Shown piece after piece: positions 32,439 through 40,885 of a DNA stretch of 64,000 nt. A program made the position numbers and the translations under genes. Each line of letters starts with the position of its first letter. Position 1 is the first letter of the stretch. Source of the DNA: Ascidiaceihabitans sp029251465 (GTDB lineage Bacteria; Pseudomonadota; Alphaproteobacteria; Rhodobacterales; Rhodobacteraceae); contig NZ_CP170633.1 in assembly GCF_042932805.1 (NCBI RefSeq), positions 1,984,001 to 2,048,000 on the forward strand, written 5' to 3'. The notes beneath the pieces are model-generated. The model had not been told where the DNA came from. It searched no databases and saw nothing but the letters and a program-made list of their open reading frames with translations.

Positions 32439-33656
32439 ATGAATGTAAAACTACCGATTTCTGTGCACGACGCGACCGCGTCGGCATTAGGGTTTCGATA
32501 CCAAGAACGCTTTGCACTGCTAGAATTATTTGACACAAAAGATGACGAGGCTTCAGTTGCAATTGAAGCTCTCGATGATGTGCAGCTTTCAACGAATGAT
32601 TCAGACCTGCTTGAGCAACTTAAGCACTCTTTCGCGGATCAACCAAAGCCAATTGATATTAAGTCTGACAATCTGTGGACCACACTAAGAATTTGGGCTG
32701 AGTTATTACCCTCTATCGAATTGGCCAACACCAGCTTTGCATTGATCACCGTTGCGCCCTTAGCAAAAAACTCTTTACTCAGATGCCTACAGTCCGCAGA
32801 TTCAGATCGCGCGGCTCTTCTGATCGCACTCATTGCCGAGGCTGAACGTGTGGTGGAGGAGGTAAAGGCGGCAGCGTTAGCCAAAAAAAGCAAACCCCAT
32901 GCAAAGAGATCAGCCGGTGCCGAGGCGTTCTTATTGCTGTCACACAAAGAAAAAGAAGGGTTGCTGTCAAAGATCACGTTACGACCTGAAGCACCAAAAA
33001 TTGACGAATTGGAAGAGCTGCTCGCAAAGCGATTGGATACGTACCCGGCAAAGCAGAGAGAGGCCCTTTCACGTAAGATCTATGAATGGTGGGACAACCA
33101 AGTCCTACGCTCTTTCGAAAAAAAGAGAAGTCGCTTCATCTCTCGCCACGAAATTCTAGAGCAGTTATCAGAGACCAGCGCCGCCTTCCAATCCGAAACG
33201 CTGATGGACAGCTTCAGCAGCAAACAACCTCCAAAGGTATATTACACCGATGAAATGTTGGCCAAGCAATGCGATCTGGTCGATGCGACGCCTCCAATGC
33301 TGAAGCGCGCGCGCATCTCAGAATGGCAAGCCAGAAATCAACGTTCCGAATGGTCGAAAGAAGCACCATCAAAGCATAGCAAAATCGTAGACTACGATGA
33401 AAAGCTGATACTAGAATGGGAATATCAACACGAAATCGCTTGTGAAAACGCAGATGACGATGACGACAAATCATTGAAGTTGGAGGGCCTGAGCGTGTTG
33501 AAGTGGGTGCTAGAAGATGCGGCTTCTAAGGTTGGCGACATTGAGACCACCATAACCTCTCCCTTCTACGTGCGTGGAAGTTATCAGGTTCTATCTATCC
33601 AAGGCCGTGTCGGGTGGCATCCCCAGTATCTTACAAAATTGGGATTCAAGACATGA
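32439..33656 (+). CDS. ABC-3C system component with DUF4297/Cap4-like nuclease domain
   Basis: The 405-residue protein has an N-terminal domain with GFRYQERFALLEL, AIEALDDVQL (E43, D46, D47) and LLEQLKHS (Q60, K62). This is the pattern of DUF4297/Cap4-type restriction-fold nucleases. A helical middle follows. The C-terminus ends SPFYVRGSYQVLSIQGRVGWHP, the hallmark of the ABC-3C C-terminal domain. It is the first gene of a three-gene operon with the middle component and the ATPase. Expected role: the effector that cleaves DNA when the ATPase senses invasion. Family roles are predicted from comparative genomics; activity here is inferred. Confidence 0.82.
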   Translation: MNVKLPISVHDATASALGFRYQERFALLELFDTKDDEASVAIEALDDVQLSTNDSDLLEQLKHSFADQPKPIDIKSDNLWTTLRIWAELLPSIELANTSFALITVAPLAKNSLLRCLQSADSDRAALLIALIAEAERVVEEVKAAALAKKSKPHAKRSAGAEAFLLLSHKEKEGLLSKITLRPEAPKIDELEELLAKRLDTYPAKQREALSRKIYEWWDNQVLRSFEKKRSRFISRHEILEQLSETSAAFQSETLMDSFSSKQPPKVYYTDEMLAKQCDLVDATPPMLKRARISEWQARNQRSEWSKEAPSKHSKIVDYDEKLILEWEYQHEIACENADDDDDKSLKLEGLSVLKWVLEDAASKVGDIETTITSPFYVRGSYQVLSIQGRVGWHPQYLTKLGFKT

Positions 33657-34177
33657 CTATGAGCTACGATCTCTACGCTGAGACAAACCCCGCTTTCGTG
33701 TCCTTTTTATTGTATAGATTTGTTAAGAGCTACTCTGCCAGTACAGGCCACGACGGTTTCGAAAGGTTATCTGATGGCCACGACAGATATCCACATTTTA
33801 GCCTGAGTTATCTCGCTATCCCAATCGCAATGTCCGGTAGGCTTGAAGCAAGCTTTTCGTCAACCAGAACCACAACTGGATTTTTGGCATGGTTAAACCG
33901 CTTCCCAGAAATAAGGGTAGGCTTGCAAAGAGATGTTGGACAATCAAAAGATGTGACTGCTACGGGCCTACGGGCTGCGCTGCACAGTCAGGTATTAAAC
34001 ATTAACTCAGATGGAACGTTGTCTATTGGGATAGCTCCTAAACCACCTGAAAATACCAAGAGCAAACTGCCTAATGACCCCCAAAAGGCTGTAGCCCGCG
34101 CCGAACGCCTCGGAGGCTGGATGTCTAAGGTTGGCGGCCCAGCTCTAATCTTTTCAGCGTTAGAGGTGAACCCATGA
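33653..34177 (+). CDS. ABC-3C system middle component
   Basis: From ATG at 33653 (overlapping the previous stop, ATGA) the protein has 174 residues. NPAFVSFLLYRFVKSYS, YLAIPIAMSGRL and TTTGFLAWLNRFPEIRVGL are the conserved blocks of ABC-3C middle components (MC3-like). There is no enzyme motif; in this family the small protein bridges effector and ATPase. Its stop overlaps the ATPase start. It is unlikely to be meaningful outside this operon. Confidence 0.82.
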   Translation: MTMSYDLYAETNPAFVSFLLYRFVKSYSASTGHDGFERLSDGHDRYPHFSLSYLAIPIAMSGRLEASFSSTRTTTGFLAWLNRFPEIRVGLQRDVGQSKDVTATGLRAALHSQVLNINSDGTLSIGIAPKPPENTKSKLPNDPQKAVARAERLGGWMSKVGGPALIFSALEVNP

Positions 34178-36120
34178 GCCGTTGGAACATTGTGCAGGTC
34201 GCATTCTTTGGGGCTGGCGGGCGACGACGGACGTTAGATGTGCGCCCAGATAATGTTACGATTGTCACAGGTCGTTCGGGAACAGGTAAATCAGCGATAA
34301 TCGCCGCAATTGACTATTGCCTAGGTTCCAAAAGTTGTGAACTTCCATACTTTGTTCGACGACGTTCCGTTGGCGTAGCGGTTCACTGGACCAACGGCGA
34401 GATCGATCTTCTGGTTGGACGTATCGTCCCTGATGAGGGCCAAGGTACCGAGAAGATGTTTGTGCGAACTGGGGCAGGACTACAACTACCCGGCACCTTT
34501 GATGAAATGCAAGGACCTGCACCGCGCGCTTCGGCTAGAAAAATGATCGAACGAGCATTTAGGATTGCAGACATCGAAGACGCCGACACTGATGAAAAAT
34601 GGGCTGTTGGGAAGGCCACAGTCAGACACATCACGCCCTATCTATATCTCACTGCTGATGTGATAGTAAGCAATTCTAGGCTTTTGCATGACTTCGACGA
34701 TCCGGACAAGGTGCGTGATCTGAAAGCGACTATGCCCTATTTCTTGCAGGCTGTTGATCAAGAAACTGTATTAAATCAACGAAAACTACGGCAGCTTGAA
34801 GCCGCCTATGGCAGGTTGGAACGTCAGCAGAAAAGTCAACAAAAGAGTCGCTCGTTGGTCACCGAAAGAGCGATAGCACTCCTCACTCAGTCCTCGACAG
34901 TTGGACTGAATGACGCGCCTAGGTCTGATGCAACAGAGCCAGAGTTACTGGATCTACTTCGACAGGTAACGAGTTTTGATATCAACCGTACGGATGTTGA
35001 ACTTGGTGATCAACTTGGTCCACTTGAAGAAGAACGCAAGCAGACTGTGCGGTTGGCAGCGACAAAACGCGCAGAACGCAATGCTTTGCGTGCGCTAGTT
35101 AAAGACTCTTCTGGATTTGAAACCACTGTTTATGGCCAACATCAAAAGCTCGGTCTTGTTAAGCATCTAAGCCTTGACGCAGGCGTCTGCCCTGTCTGTC
35201 AAAGCCCAAGCGAAGTTGGCACTGAGATCGCAAAGAACATCTCCAGCTCTTTAACTATCATTGAACAAGAGGTGGCGTCCGTCCAACAGGTGGCACCTGA
35301 ACTGATAGAACAACTAGAACAGGCAGAGGTTGAGTTGAAGTCGACGAACTCTCGCATTCAAGAGATTGAGCGTCAAATCAGAGCCACCATACAGCAAAAT
35401 GATACTCTCAAGCGTGCAGCTGATGTCGCACAAGCACGTGCAATGACTATTGGACGGGTAGAGCAATTCCTCGATACCACTGTGGAGGACTTCCGTCAGC
35501 CTACAGTCGATTTAGGCAACCTTCGTGGTCAGATTGAAGTATTACGTGACTTAGTTGACCCGCAGGCGCTTCGCGAGAAGATTGCACACGCTGAAAATAT
35601 GGTGTCAAATTACTCGTCCGAAATGCTGGCACAATTACCTTCTACCCAGCCTTTAAGTGGTGCTCGGATGCAGTTTCTAGCCGATGGGAAAGTTAAGATC
35701 ATTGAGGCTGTGCGACAGCGCTCGTTGAATATGGTCGAAGTCGGCTCCGATCAGAATTATCTTGCTATACATTTGGCGCTTCTATTTGGCCTCCACAAGC
35801 ACTTCGAGCAGGTTTCGTCGCCGGTTCCGGGTTTGTTGGTGATCGACCAGATCAGTCGTCCCTACTATCCCAAAGACGAAAAAGCTAAAGATGAGCGGGA
35901 CCTTAGCGAAATGAAAGATGACGACGACCGGCGCGCCATGAGCCAGATTGTGGATTTCATCTTTAATGAAACAGCTAGGGCATCTGGTCTGCAAGTTCTA
36001 TTAATCGAACATGCATATATGGCAAATGATGACCGATATGTTGATGCAACGGTCGAACGCTGGACAAAGGAAAACGGACAAAAATTGATCCCCGAAGATT
36101 GGCCGGAACGTGGTGCATAG
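34174..36120 (+). CDS. ABC-3C ATPase (DUF3732, SMC/RecN-like)
   Basis: The 648-residue ATPase has Walker A TGRSGTGKSA (K39) near the N-terminus and a long central coiled-coil region. A CPVC zinc-hook-like turn lies at C339/C342, and a C-terminal lobe carries GLLVIDQISRPYYP as the Walker B-like strand. This split SMC/RecN/SbcC architecture with the DUF3732 C-terminus is that of ABC-3C systems. Such ATPases are thought to recognise DNA ends or foreign nucleoprotein and license the partner nuclease. ATG at 34174 overlaps the preceding gene, completing a tight operon. It has visibly lower GC than the chromosome. Confidence 0.88.
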   Translation: MSRWNIVQVAFFGAGGRRRTLDVRPDNVTIVTGRSGTGKSAIIAAIDYCLGSKSCELPYFVRRRSVGVAVHWTNGEIDLLVGRIVPDEGQGTEKMFVRTGAGLQLPGTFDEMQGPAPRASARKMIERAFRIADIEDADTDEKWAVGKATVRHITPYLYLTADVIVSNSRLLHDFDDPDKVRDLKATMPYFLQAVDQETVLNQRKLRQLEAAYGRLERQQKSQQKSRSLVTERAIALLTQSSTVGLNDAPRSDATEPELLDLLRQVTSFDINRTDVELGDQLGPLEEERKQTVRLAATKRAERNALRALVKDSSGFETTVYGQHQKLGLVKHLSLDAGVCPVCQSPSEVGTEIAKNISSSLTIIEQEVASVQQVAPELIEQLEQAEVELKSTNSRIQEIERQIRATIQQNDTLKRAADVAQARAMTIGRVEQFLDTTVEDFRQPTVDLGNLRGQIEVLRDLVDPQALREKIAHAENMVSNYSSEMLAQLPSTQPLSGARMQFLADGKVKIIEAVRQRSLNMVEVGSDQNYLAIHLALLFGLHKHFEQVSSPVPGLLVIDQISRPYYPKDEKAKDERDLSEMKDDDDRRAMSQIVDFIFNETARASGLQVLLIEHAYMANDDRYVDATVERWTKENGQKLIPEDWPERGA

Positions 36121-36224
36121 ACAGCGTCAGTACTGACCGCGCGCTCAAATGTCAGCAGTTGAGAGTGGGAATTAGGTAAATTTCAATTCCGCAAAAGTCA
36201 GTGCCGATGAGATCCACCCTGTAG

Positions 36225-36717
36225 CTAAACAAACGGTTGCGAACAGAACCAAACTGACTGACCAAGCGCCCTGAACATGACCCTCCTCCAATTGTTAATG
36301 GGGGAATGTAGACTCGTGCTTCTCTCGATCAAATGACCAGAAAACTCCATTGGGCTAAGATTTTGCATTATTGTTCTTCGCATGTGCATCGTCTCAGGTA
36401 AGTCTGCTGCCGCTTCCCTCCCAAACTTCTCTGCCAATCCATATTCCTCAAAATGAGCTATAACCCTTCGCTGATCATCTAGAGGCCAGTGAGGTGGTGG
36501 TGCCACTCGAAATTCCACGACAGGAGGAGCACCATCTACCACATCTGCGACAACCCATTGAGTAGTGAAGAAATGATCACCGTCAAAATATGGATGGAGG
36601 GCTTGCCCCCCTTTCGTCGCGGCGTAAGCATTCAGCTTTTCGGAATTGCAATCTCGGCAACAGGGCACAAGGTTTCTAGGAAGGACTGAATACAGAGGGA
36701 AATTGGCCTTAGGCAGG
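36225..36717 (-). pseudogene. HNH endonuclease, 5' end removed at the IS insertion
   Basis: The minus-strand frame reads LPKANFPLYSVLPRNLVPCC then RDCNSEKLNAY, the core and second half of an HNH nuclease, and continues with ALHPYFDGDHFF to a normal-looking end at 36225. The expected upstream part, which would carry CxxC and the first catalytic histidine, is gone: the IS end begins exactly before LPKA. What lies beyond the IS is a different gene. HNH proteins of this shape accompany ATPases in defence islands. The truncated copy should be inactive unless a start within the IS supplies a tail. Confidence 0.75.
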
Positions 36718-36743
36718 TGACCTGCCCCCCGAGGCTCCCTCAT

Positions 36744-37628
36744 TCATAACGAGAGTTTGCGGGTTTGGATTTCATATTCTTCATCGTCAGTTTGGGCAAG
36801 CGCGTCGTGCGCGGAGCCCTCAAGTTGCTCAAGCGCCCGGCGCGCTTCAGTGGGCGTTTTGTTCCCGAGAGACGAGTGCGGTCTGACCTGATTGTAGTCG
36901 TATCGCCAAAGCGCCAGTTTTCTGCGGGCGTCATCTAAAGTGTCGAAGATCTCCTCATTCAGCAGCTCGTCTCGCAGGCTGCCATTAAAGCTTTCGATGA
37001 AGCCATTCTGCTGCGGTTTGCCCGGATCGATGTAATGCCAATCCACGTCGCTATCGCCAGCCCACTTCAGGATCGCGCGACTGGTAAACTCCGTCCCGTT
37101 GTCACTGACAATACAAGCAGGCTTTCCGTAGACGCGCACCAGTGCGTCCAATTCACGGGCAACCCGAGCGCCAGAGATGCTGGTATCGGCCATCAGGCAC
37201 AGGTTCTCACGGCAGCAGTCGTCATTCACTGCCAGCATGCGGAACTTGCGAGACGCACCAAACGTGTCCGACACAAAATCCAACGACCAACGCTCGCCCG
37301 GGCGCAAAGCCACGGGCATAGGTGTCCGCGATCCACGCGCACGTTTACGGCCTCTGCGCCGCCTGACACCCAGCTTTTCCTCGGTGTAGAGACGATACAG
37401 CTTCTTGTGGTTCATAATCATGCCTTTGCGTTCCAACAGCACGCCAATCCGGCGATAGCCGAACCGACGCCGTTTGCTGGCAATCGCCTTCATCTCTTCG
37501 CGAACTTCTGGATTATCCGGCGGCTTGTCGCGCCGTACGGTCTTGGGATCGACACCGACCAGCCTGCACGCACGACGTTGCGAGATATCATGATCCCGCA
37601 TTGCCTTGCGTGCTACAGCCCGTCGCAA
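36744..37628 (-). CDS. IS3-family transposase OrfB (DDE integrase core)
   Basis: The 294-residue OrfB has the catalytic triad in SLDFVSDTF, IVSDNGTEF and PQQNGFIESFNGSL (D, D, E) followed by YNQVRPHSSLG. Its own start would be TTG at 37628. More probably it is made as an OrfAB fusion by a -1 frameshift near the end of orfA (GGGAAAG), joining to KELTTPNLRRAVARK. The frame looks intact, so the IS may still be active. Confidence 0.92.
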   Translation of the reverse strand: MRRAVARKAMRDHDISQRRACRLVGVDPKTVRRDKPPDNPEVREEMKAIASKRRRFGYRRIGVLLERKGMIMNHKKLYRLYTEEKLGVRRRRGRKRARGSRTPMPVALRPGERWSLDFVSDTFGASRKFRMLAVNDDCCRENLCLMADTSISGARVARELDALVRVYGKPACIVSDNGTEFTSRAILKWAGDSDVDWHYIDPGKPQQNGFIESFNGSLRDELLNEEIFDTLDDARRKLALWRYDYNQVRPHSSLGNKTPTEARRALEQLEGSAHDALAQTDDEEYEIQTRKLSL

Positions 37629-37639
37629 ATTCGGTGTCG

Positions 37640-37900
37640 TCAGTTCTTTCCCAGCAAATCTTTCAACACAACATTGTCGAGCATCGTGTCCGCCAGAAGA
37701 CGCTTCAGCTTGGCGTTCTCGTCCTCCAGCGATTTAAGGCGGTGGGTGTCAGAAACGTTCATGCCACCTTTGGCTTTGAACTTGTAGAACGACGCAGGGC
37801 TCAGGCCATGTCTCCGACACACCTCAGCCGTTGGCATTCCAGCTTCTTGCTCTTTGATCATCCCAATAATCTGGGCCTCAGTAAAACGACTCTGTCGCAT
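37640..37900 (-). CDS. IS3-family transposase OrfA (HTH)
   Basis: The 86-residue protein starts MRQSRFTEAQIIGMIKEQ and has the HTH segment AEVCRRHGLSPASFYKFK and a C-terminal leucine zipper (LEDENAKLKRLLADTML). It binds the IS ends. The ATG at 37900 is the usual OrfA start. It supplies the N-terminal part of the OrfAB transposase. Confidence 0.9.
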   Translation of the reverse strand: MRQSRFTEAQIIGMIKEQEAGMPTAEVCRRHGLSPASFYKFKAKGGMNVSDTHRLKSLEDENAKLKRLLADTMLDNVVLKDLLGKN

Positions 37901-37967
37901 TTGTTTGCTCCTTCGAAAGTTGAGCAAACTTTACATTAAAACGAGGGAAGTTTCGGGGGGCAGGTCA

Positions 37968-38028
37968 ATACGATTGCATAAGTAAAGAATATGGCAATCC
38001 GCACCTTCTTGAAAAACGCATTTATCAT
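37968..38028 (-). pseudogene. Start of a small membrane-protein gene cut by the IS
   Basis: On the minus strand an ATG at 38028 follows AAAAGGAG and encodes MINAFFKKVRIAIFFTYAIV before the IS end at 37967, reading on to a stop inside the IS at 37936. The segment is one hydrophobic helix with a basic start. Its ribosome binding site overlaps the stop of the gene at 38040-38519, so it was the next gene of that operon. The rest is lost. Confidence 0.55.
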
Positions 38029-38039
38029 ATCGGCTCCTT

Positions 38040-38519
38040 TTAGTTGAGTTGTGTCAAGCGTGATCGTTTACTAGGCGGTTGCCGTAGGAGTTCTTGCCTG
38101 ATCGCTTGCGACAATTCCTCAAAGCTCGGTCTAAGGTTCGCTTCGATATCTTCAAGATTGAACTTATCCATTGGTTCACGCACCTCTCTTCCCAAAAGGA
38201 GAAAAAGTCGCGTTTCTAGCAGATTGCTGTACCCAACAATCTTGTTGCGACAATCCGACCCACAAAAGACCATCGCAGAAGCTGCTACCCTCTTGAACTG
38301 ATCCGAGTGTGTTGGATCATCACCATCTAAGGTCATTAGTTGGGCCAATTGCAGAAGCTGGGACTGCCTTTCTGCGAACCATCCCTCCAGCAGCAAACGC
38401 CGTTTGGACAAGCTATGGTTCAACCAAGCCAATGCCGAGCCACCCGCTCCGCCCGCAATCACCAAGCGCGCGACTTGCAAAAGTGTTTCGGTAGTAGCCG
38501 GATCAATAAATGAACTCAA
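38040..38519 (-). CDS. Hypothetical protein with N-terminal membrane segment
   Basis: This 159-residue protein, MSSFIDPATTETLLQVARLV, has one short hydrophobic stretch (residues about 14-32, LVIAGGAGGSALAWL) followed by a charged helical domain. I recognise no family. It follows two other small minus-strand genes with short gaps (about 11 and 3 bp), suggesting an operon of membrane-associated small proteins whose last member was truncated by the IS. Function unknown. Confidence 0.6.
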   Translation of the reverse strand: MSSFIDPATTETLLQVARLVIAGGAGGSALAWLNHSLSKRRLLLEGWFAERQSQLLQLAQLMTLDGDDPTHSDQFKRVAASAMVFCGSDCRNKIVGYSNLLETRLFLLLGREVREPMDKFNLEDIEANLRPSFEELSQAIRQELLRQPPSKRSRLTQLN

Positions 38520-38530
38520 ACCTAATTCTC

Positions 38531-38806
38531 CTATTTGTCGTCATTTGTTAATGCAGTTTCTTTGAGAACGATGAGCATTTCAGCACTCCTGATCGCGCAT
38601 TCCCTCGCATCGCTGCGCGCAGAGGCTTCGATCAACATCTTCCGATATTCTTGGATTGCAGCCTTCATGTGTGAGTCATAGTATTCAGGTCGCCGGCCAG
38701 ATGGATACAAGTGCTTAAGTTTGCGAAGTACAGCGTTTTCTATGGAAACAGATCGTCCTGCTTGGGACGCTATCAAATTTCCCCCTATTGTCGACTTCGA
38801 TTTCAA
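38531..38806 (-). CDS. Small hypothetical protein
   Basis: The 91-residue, basic and probably soluble protein starts MKSKSTIGGNLIASQAGRS and has a helical C-terminal half. It has no recognised motif. It lies 3 bp after the membrane-protein gene upstream and 11 bp before the next gene, so it is likely co-transcribed. Its short length keeps confidence moderate. Confidence 0.55.
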   Translation of the reverse strand: MKSKSTIGGNLIASQAGRSVSIENAVLRKLKHLYPSGRRPEYYDSHMKAAIQEYRKMLIEASARSDARECAIRSAEMLIVLKETALTNDDK

Positions 38807-38809
38807 AGC

Positions 38810-39193
38810 TTACGAAAAAGCCAAGGCAAGCATCACAACCCCAACACCAAAGCTGAACAGTGATGCAGCGGCCAGCACCACACCACAAACTAGATTTTTA
38901 TCTAATTTTCTAACGTGGCTTTTGTTCTCTCGATCAAAATCGTGCTGCATCTGCGCATGCGAATTCAGAAACATAACTATCCAAATGAGTGTGGCTAGAA
39001 GCGCACCCGCCCCCCAAGAGCCGAGTACCCAGCCGATTGCAAAATCTTGCAACTTGCCTGTCTGACTCAATAGAGCCAACCAAGATCCACTATTCAAAAC
39101 AGTAACAGCGAGAACGCCACTTTTTGAAATTGCTATCTGACGTTCGGTGTGGACATCCCAACGTCTATCAAGTTCCTCTTGATTCCTCTTCAC
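38810..39193 (-). CDS. Small membrane protein, unknown function
   Basis: From a GTG at 39193, preceded by AGAGGAAA, the protein has about 127 residues. There are two or three predicted helices (FAIGWVLGSWGAGALLATLI and VVLAAASLFSFGVGVVMLAL, plus a weak first one), joined by a charged HAQMQHDFDRENKSHVRKL loop. A TTG at 39235 would lengthen it into DNA of different composition, so I prefer the later start. No family is recognised. First gene of a small operon. Confidence 0.55.
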   Translation of the reverse strand: MKRNQEELDRRWDVHTERQIAISKSGVLAVTVLNSGSWLALLSQTGKLQDFAIGWVLGSWGAGALLATLIWIVMFLNSHAQMQHDFDRENKSHVRKLDKNLVCGVVLAAASLFSFGVGVVMLALAFS

Positions 39194-39206
39194 CAAGCTT
39201 TCCTCT

Positions 39207-39440
39207 TCAATCCGGGTTGCGCTTGGCCGAACCAAAGCGCTGTTTTACTTTGTCGCGCACCCATGTGGCCTTGATATCCAGCCCGGTGCGCAACCGCAAA
39301 CGTTCCTCGATCCGCTTGAGCGTGTAGTCAGTGGCCCACTTGCCCTTGACCATATCGCCCGCATGCCAATCGGCAATCGCAGCGTCCAAGTGTTCATCTG
39401 ATGGTAAAGGTGAACAATTAAAAGAATTCTTTTTGATCAA
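39207..39440 (-). CDS. Possible gene fragment, 77 residues
   Basis: The frame WATDYTLKRIEERLRLRTGL then DIKATWVRDKVKQRFGSAK looks like real protein and its base composition is richer in GC than both neighbours. It has only a TTG start, overlaps the end of the gene at 39418, and lacks a ribosome binding site. I read it as a C-terminal remnant of a gene brought in separately, but it could be a short real gene. Confidence 0.35.
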   Translation of the reverse strand: MIKKNSFNCSPLPSDEHLDAAIADWHAGDMVKGKWATDYTLKRIEERLRLRTGLDIKATWVRDKVKQRFGSAKRNPD

Positions 39441-40173
39441 GCTCTTTCGCTGGAAAAATCCCCATGAGTTGCCATGTTTTAGGACGTTTCGCCATATTCC
39501 CGAGAGTGAAAACTAAGCCTGTTGCAACATAATCCTCTGTATAAGTCTTTCGCAGATGCTCTAAGACTTTGGCTTCTTCCATTTGTTTTGAGAGGTTGAA
39601 GAACGCTGCGGCGGTTTCCCAATCTGCGCAAGTTTTTTTGTGCGGGCCATCTGCGTCGTCGTAATGCATTGTAAAGACGAATGGGCAAGGTTCGTAAGCA
39701 GCAAGCTCTTTGTCTAGAAATGAAGTTTGCGAAGCCTTTCTCTCGAAGTTTAGTTTCGCTTTTTCAAGATCATTTTGGGTTCTTCGTTTCCAAGTCAGTC
39801 GGGTATTGGTTGGACGAATTAGCGCTAAGGATGCGCCGCTATCAGTGGCAAACTTTTCTGAAGGAACTACCGCTCTACCGACAATGGAAGATCTTTCGGA
39901 CCTAGACTGTACCGTTCCTAGAACGGTAATACTTTCTTCGTGAACCCGACAGCTTTCTTTTCGATTATCAGAAGTAGGTCGGCGGTACTCGAATTCAACA
40001 TTCTGCCAACGTTTGAAAGACTGCTCATCACTCAACTGTCTAAACCGAATTGGGAAAAGACGCTTCCAATTCCCTGTGTCATCTATGCCAGCGCAACAAA
40101 CGGTTTCATTGTGAGATTCACTCAGCTGCGGTGAGGCTTTTACGAGGATTGTAACGCGGGATTTCGAAACCAT
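39418..40173 (-). CDS. Hypothetical protein paired with DUF488
   Basis: The 251-residue protein starts MVSKSRVTILVKASPQLSE. It contains ETVCCAGIDDTGNWKRLFPI, WQNVEFEYRRPTSD, and a C-terminal half with YEPCPFVFTMHYDD. I do not recognise a named family. Its start lies 56 bp inside the upstream DUF488 gene, which indicates translational coupling and a joint function. The GIDD..W.RL.P.R pattern suggests recognition of a small molecule or nucleic acid, but this is only a guess. Confidence 0.65.
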   Translation of the reverse strand: MVSKSRVTILVKASPQLSESHNETVCCAGIDDTGNWKRLFPIRFRQLSDEQSFKRWQNVEFEYRRPTSDNRKESCRVHEESITVLGTVQSRSERSSIVGRAVVPSEKFATDSGASLALIRPTNTRLTWKRRTQNDLEKAKLNFERKASQTSFLDKELAAYEPCPFVFTMHYDDADGPHKKTCADWETAAAFFNLSKQMEEAKVLEHLRKTYTEDYVATGLVFTLGNMAKRPKTWQLMGIFPAKELDQKEFF

Positions 40174-40633
40174 TTGCAATGTACTTTTCCGGTGCGTCAG
40201 CGATCAGATTATAAATATCGAAACCAGATAACGCTGCTTGATCAGCAATATATGAGCGGTGGCACACATTTGCACATCTCTCAAAACACATCATGCACGT
40301 TAGCTTTTCATTTGCAACTTTAAGTAGTTCAGCTAAGGCATCCTGTGCTTTATCAGTCGCTAAATGGTTTGAGAAAATACGCTCAAATTCAGCATAATTG
40401 CCACTTTTTGCAGCGGTCCTCCCAGCCTTAGGGTCGCCTAATGTTTTAAAGTGAATATACTCAATGCCAACCTCATCGAGGCGAGCGGCCAGTCCATTTT
40501 TAGAGAGTCCCTTTTTTCGGGAAAGTGGAAGCTCTCTTACGTCTGCTAAGACCTTAATGTTGACTGCTAACAATGTTTGAATGAGGCTGTCTATTGACGC
40601 TCCTTCATACCCAATCGTGAATAGTGGTGACAT
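40118..40633 (-). CDS. DUF488 family protein
   Basis: The 171-residue protein starts MSPLFTIGYEGASIDSLIQ and shows the DUF488 signatures: ADVRELPLSRKKGLS, then IHFKTLGDP, and MMCFERCANVCHRSYIAD near the end. The cysteines in CMMCFERCANVC may bind metal or act catalytically. The family's molecular role is not established. Its downstream overlapping partner (39418-40173) should act with it. It is the gene next to the middle att copy. Confidence 0.8.
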   Translation of the reverse strand: MSPLFTIGYEGASIDSLIQTLLAVNIKVLADVRELPLSRKKGLSKNGLAARLDEVGIEYIHFKTLGDPKAGRTAAKSGNYAEFERIFSNHLATDKAQDALAELLKVANEKLTCMMCFERCANVCHRSYIADQAALSGFDIYNLIADAPEKYIANGFEIPRYNPRKSLTAAE

Positions 40634-40771
40634 GAGGCAAACTCCTTGAGGGTACTTTAATCATGCTGAGCGCTAAGGCTAGTTTCATTCCTATAAACCT
40701 TTATCTGTAAGCGAGATGTGACCAATTGGTCTCGCTCTACACCAAACTACCCTTAACCAGTTCGCGGAATC

Positions 40772-40805
40772 GGGCAATTCAAGATTCTGGGCAACTATTG
40801 GGCAA
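40772..40805 (+). repeat. Three GGGCAA direct repeats near the integrase
   Basis: GGGCAA occurs at 40772, 40789 and 40800 within 34 bp, about 80 bp left of the att copy. Such clustered short repeats could be arm-type binding sites of the integrase, but the unit is short and could arise by chance. Confidence 0.3.
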
Positions 40806-40885
40806 TCGTCAATTTCGCCCTAAAAACCCGTCATAATGGCGTTAATTTTTGCCCCTTAAAATGAGTCGCAATAACAAAGGGTTAG

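Larger units (their letters stand above)
36718..37967 (-). mobile_element. IS3-family insertion sequence (about 1250 bp)
   Basis: Terminal inverted repeats start TGACCTGCCCCCCGA at both ends (36718 forward; 37967 reverse) and stay similar for about 24 bp. Inside are orfA and orfB in the IS3 two-frame arrangement. The 5-bp flanks (GCAGG left, ATACG right) do not match, so there is no target duplication. The right side also does not continue the HNH gene. An adjacent deletion after insertion is the simplest explanation. Confidence 0.9.
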
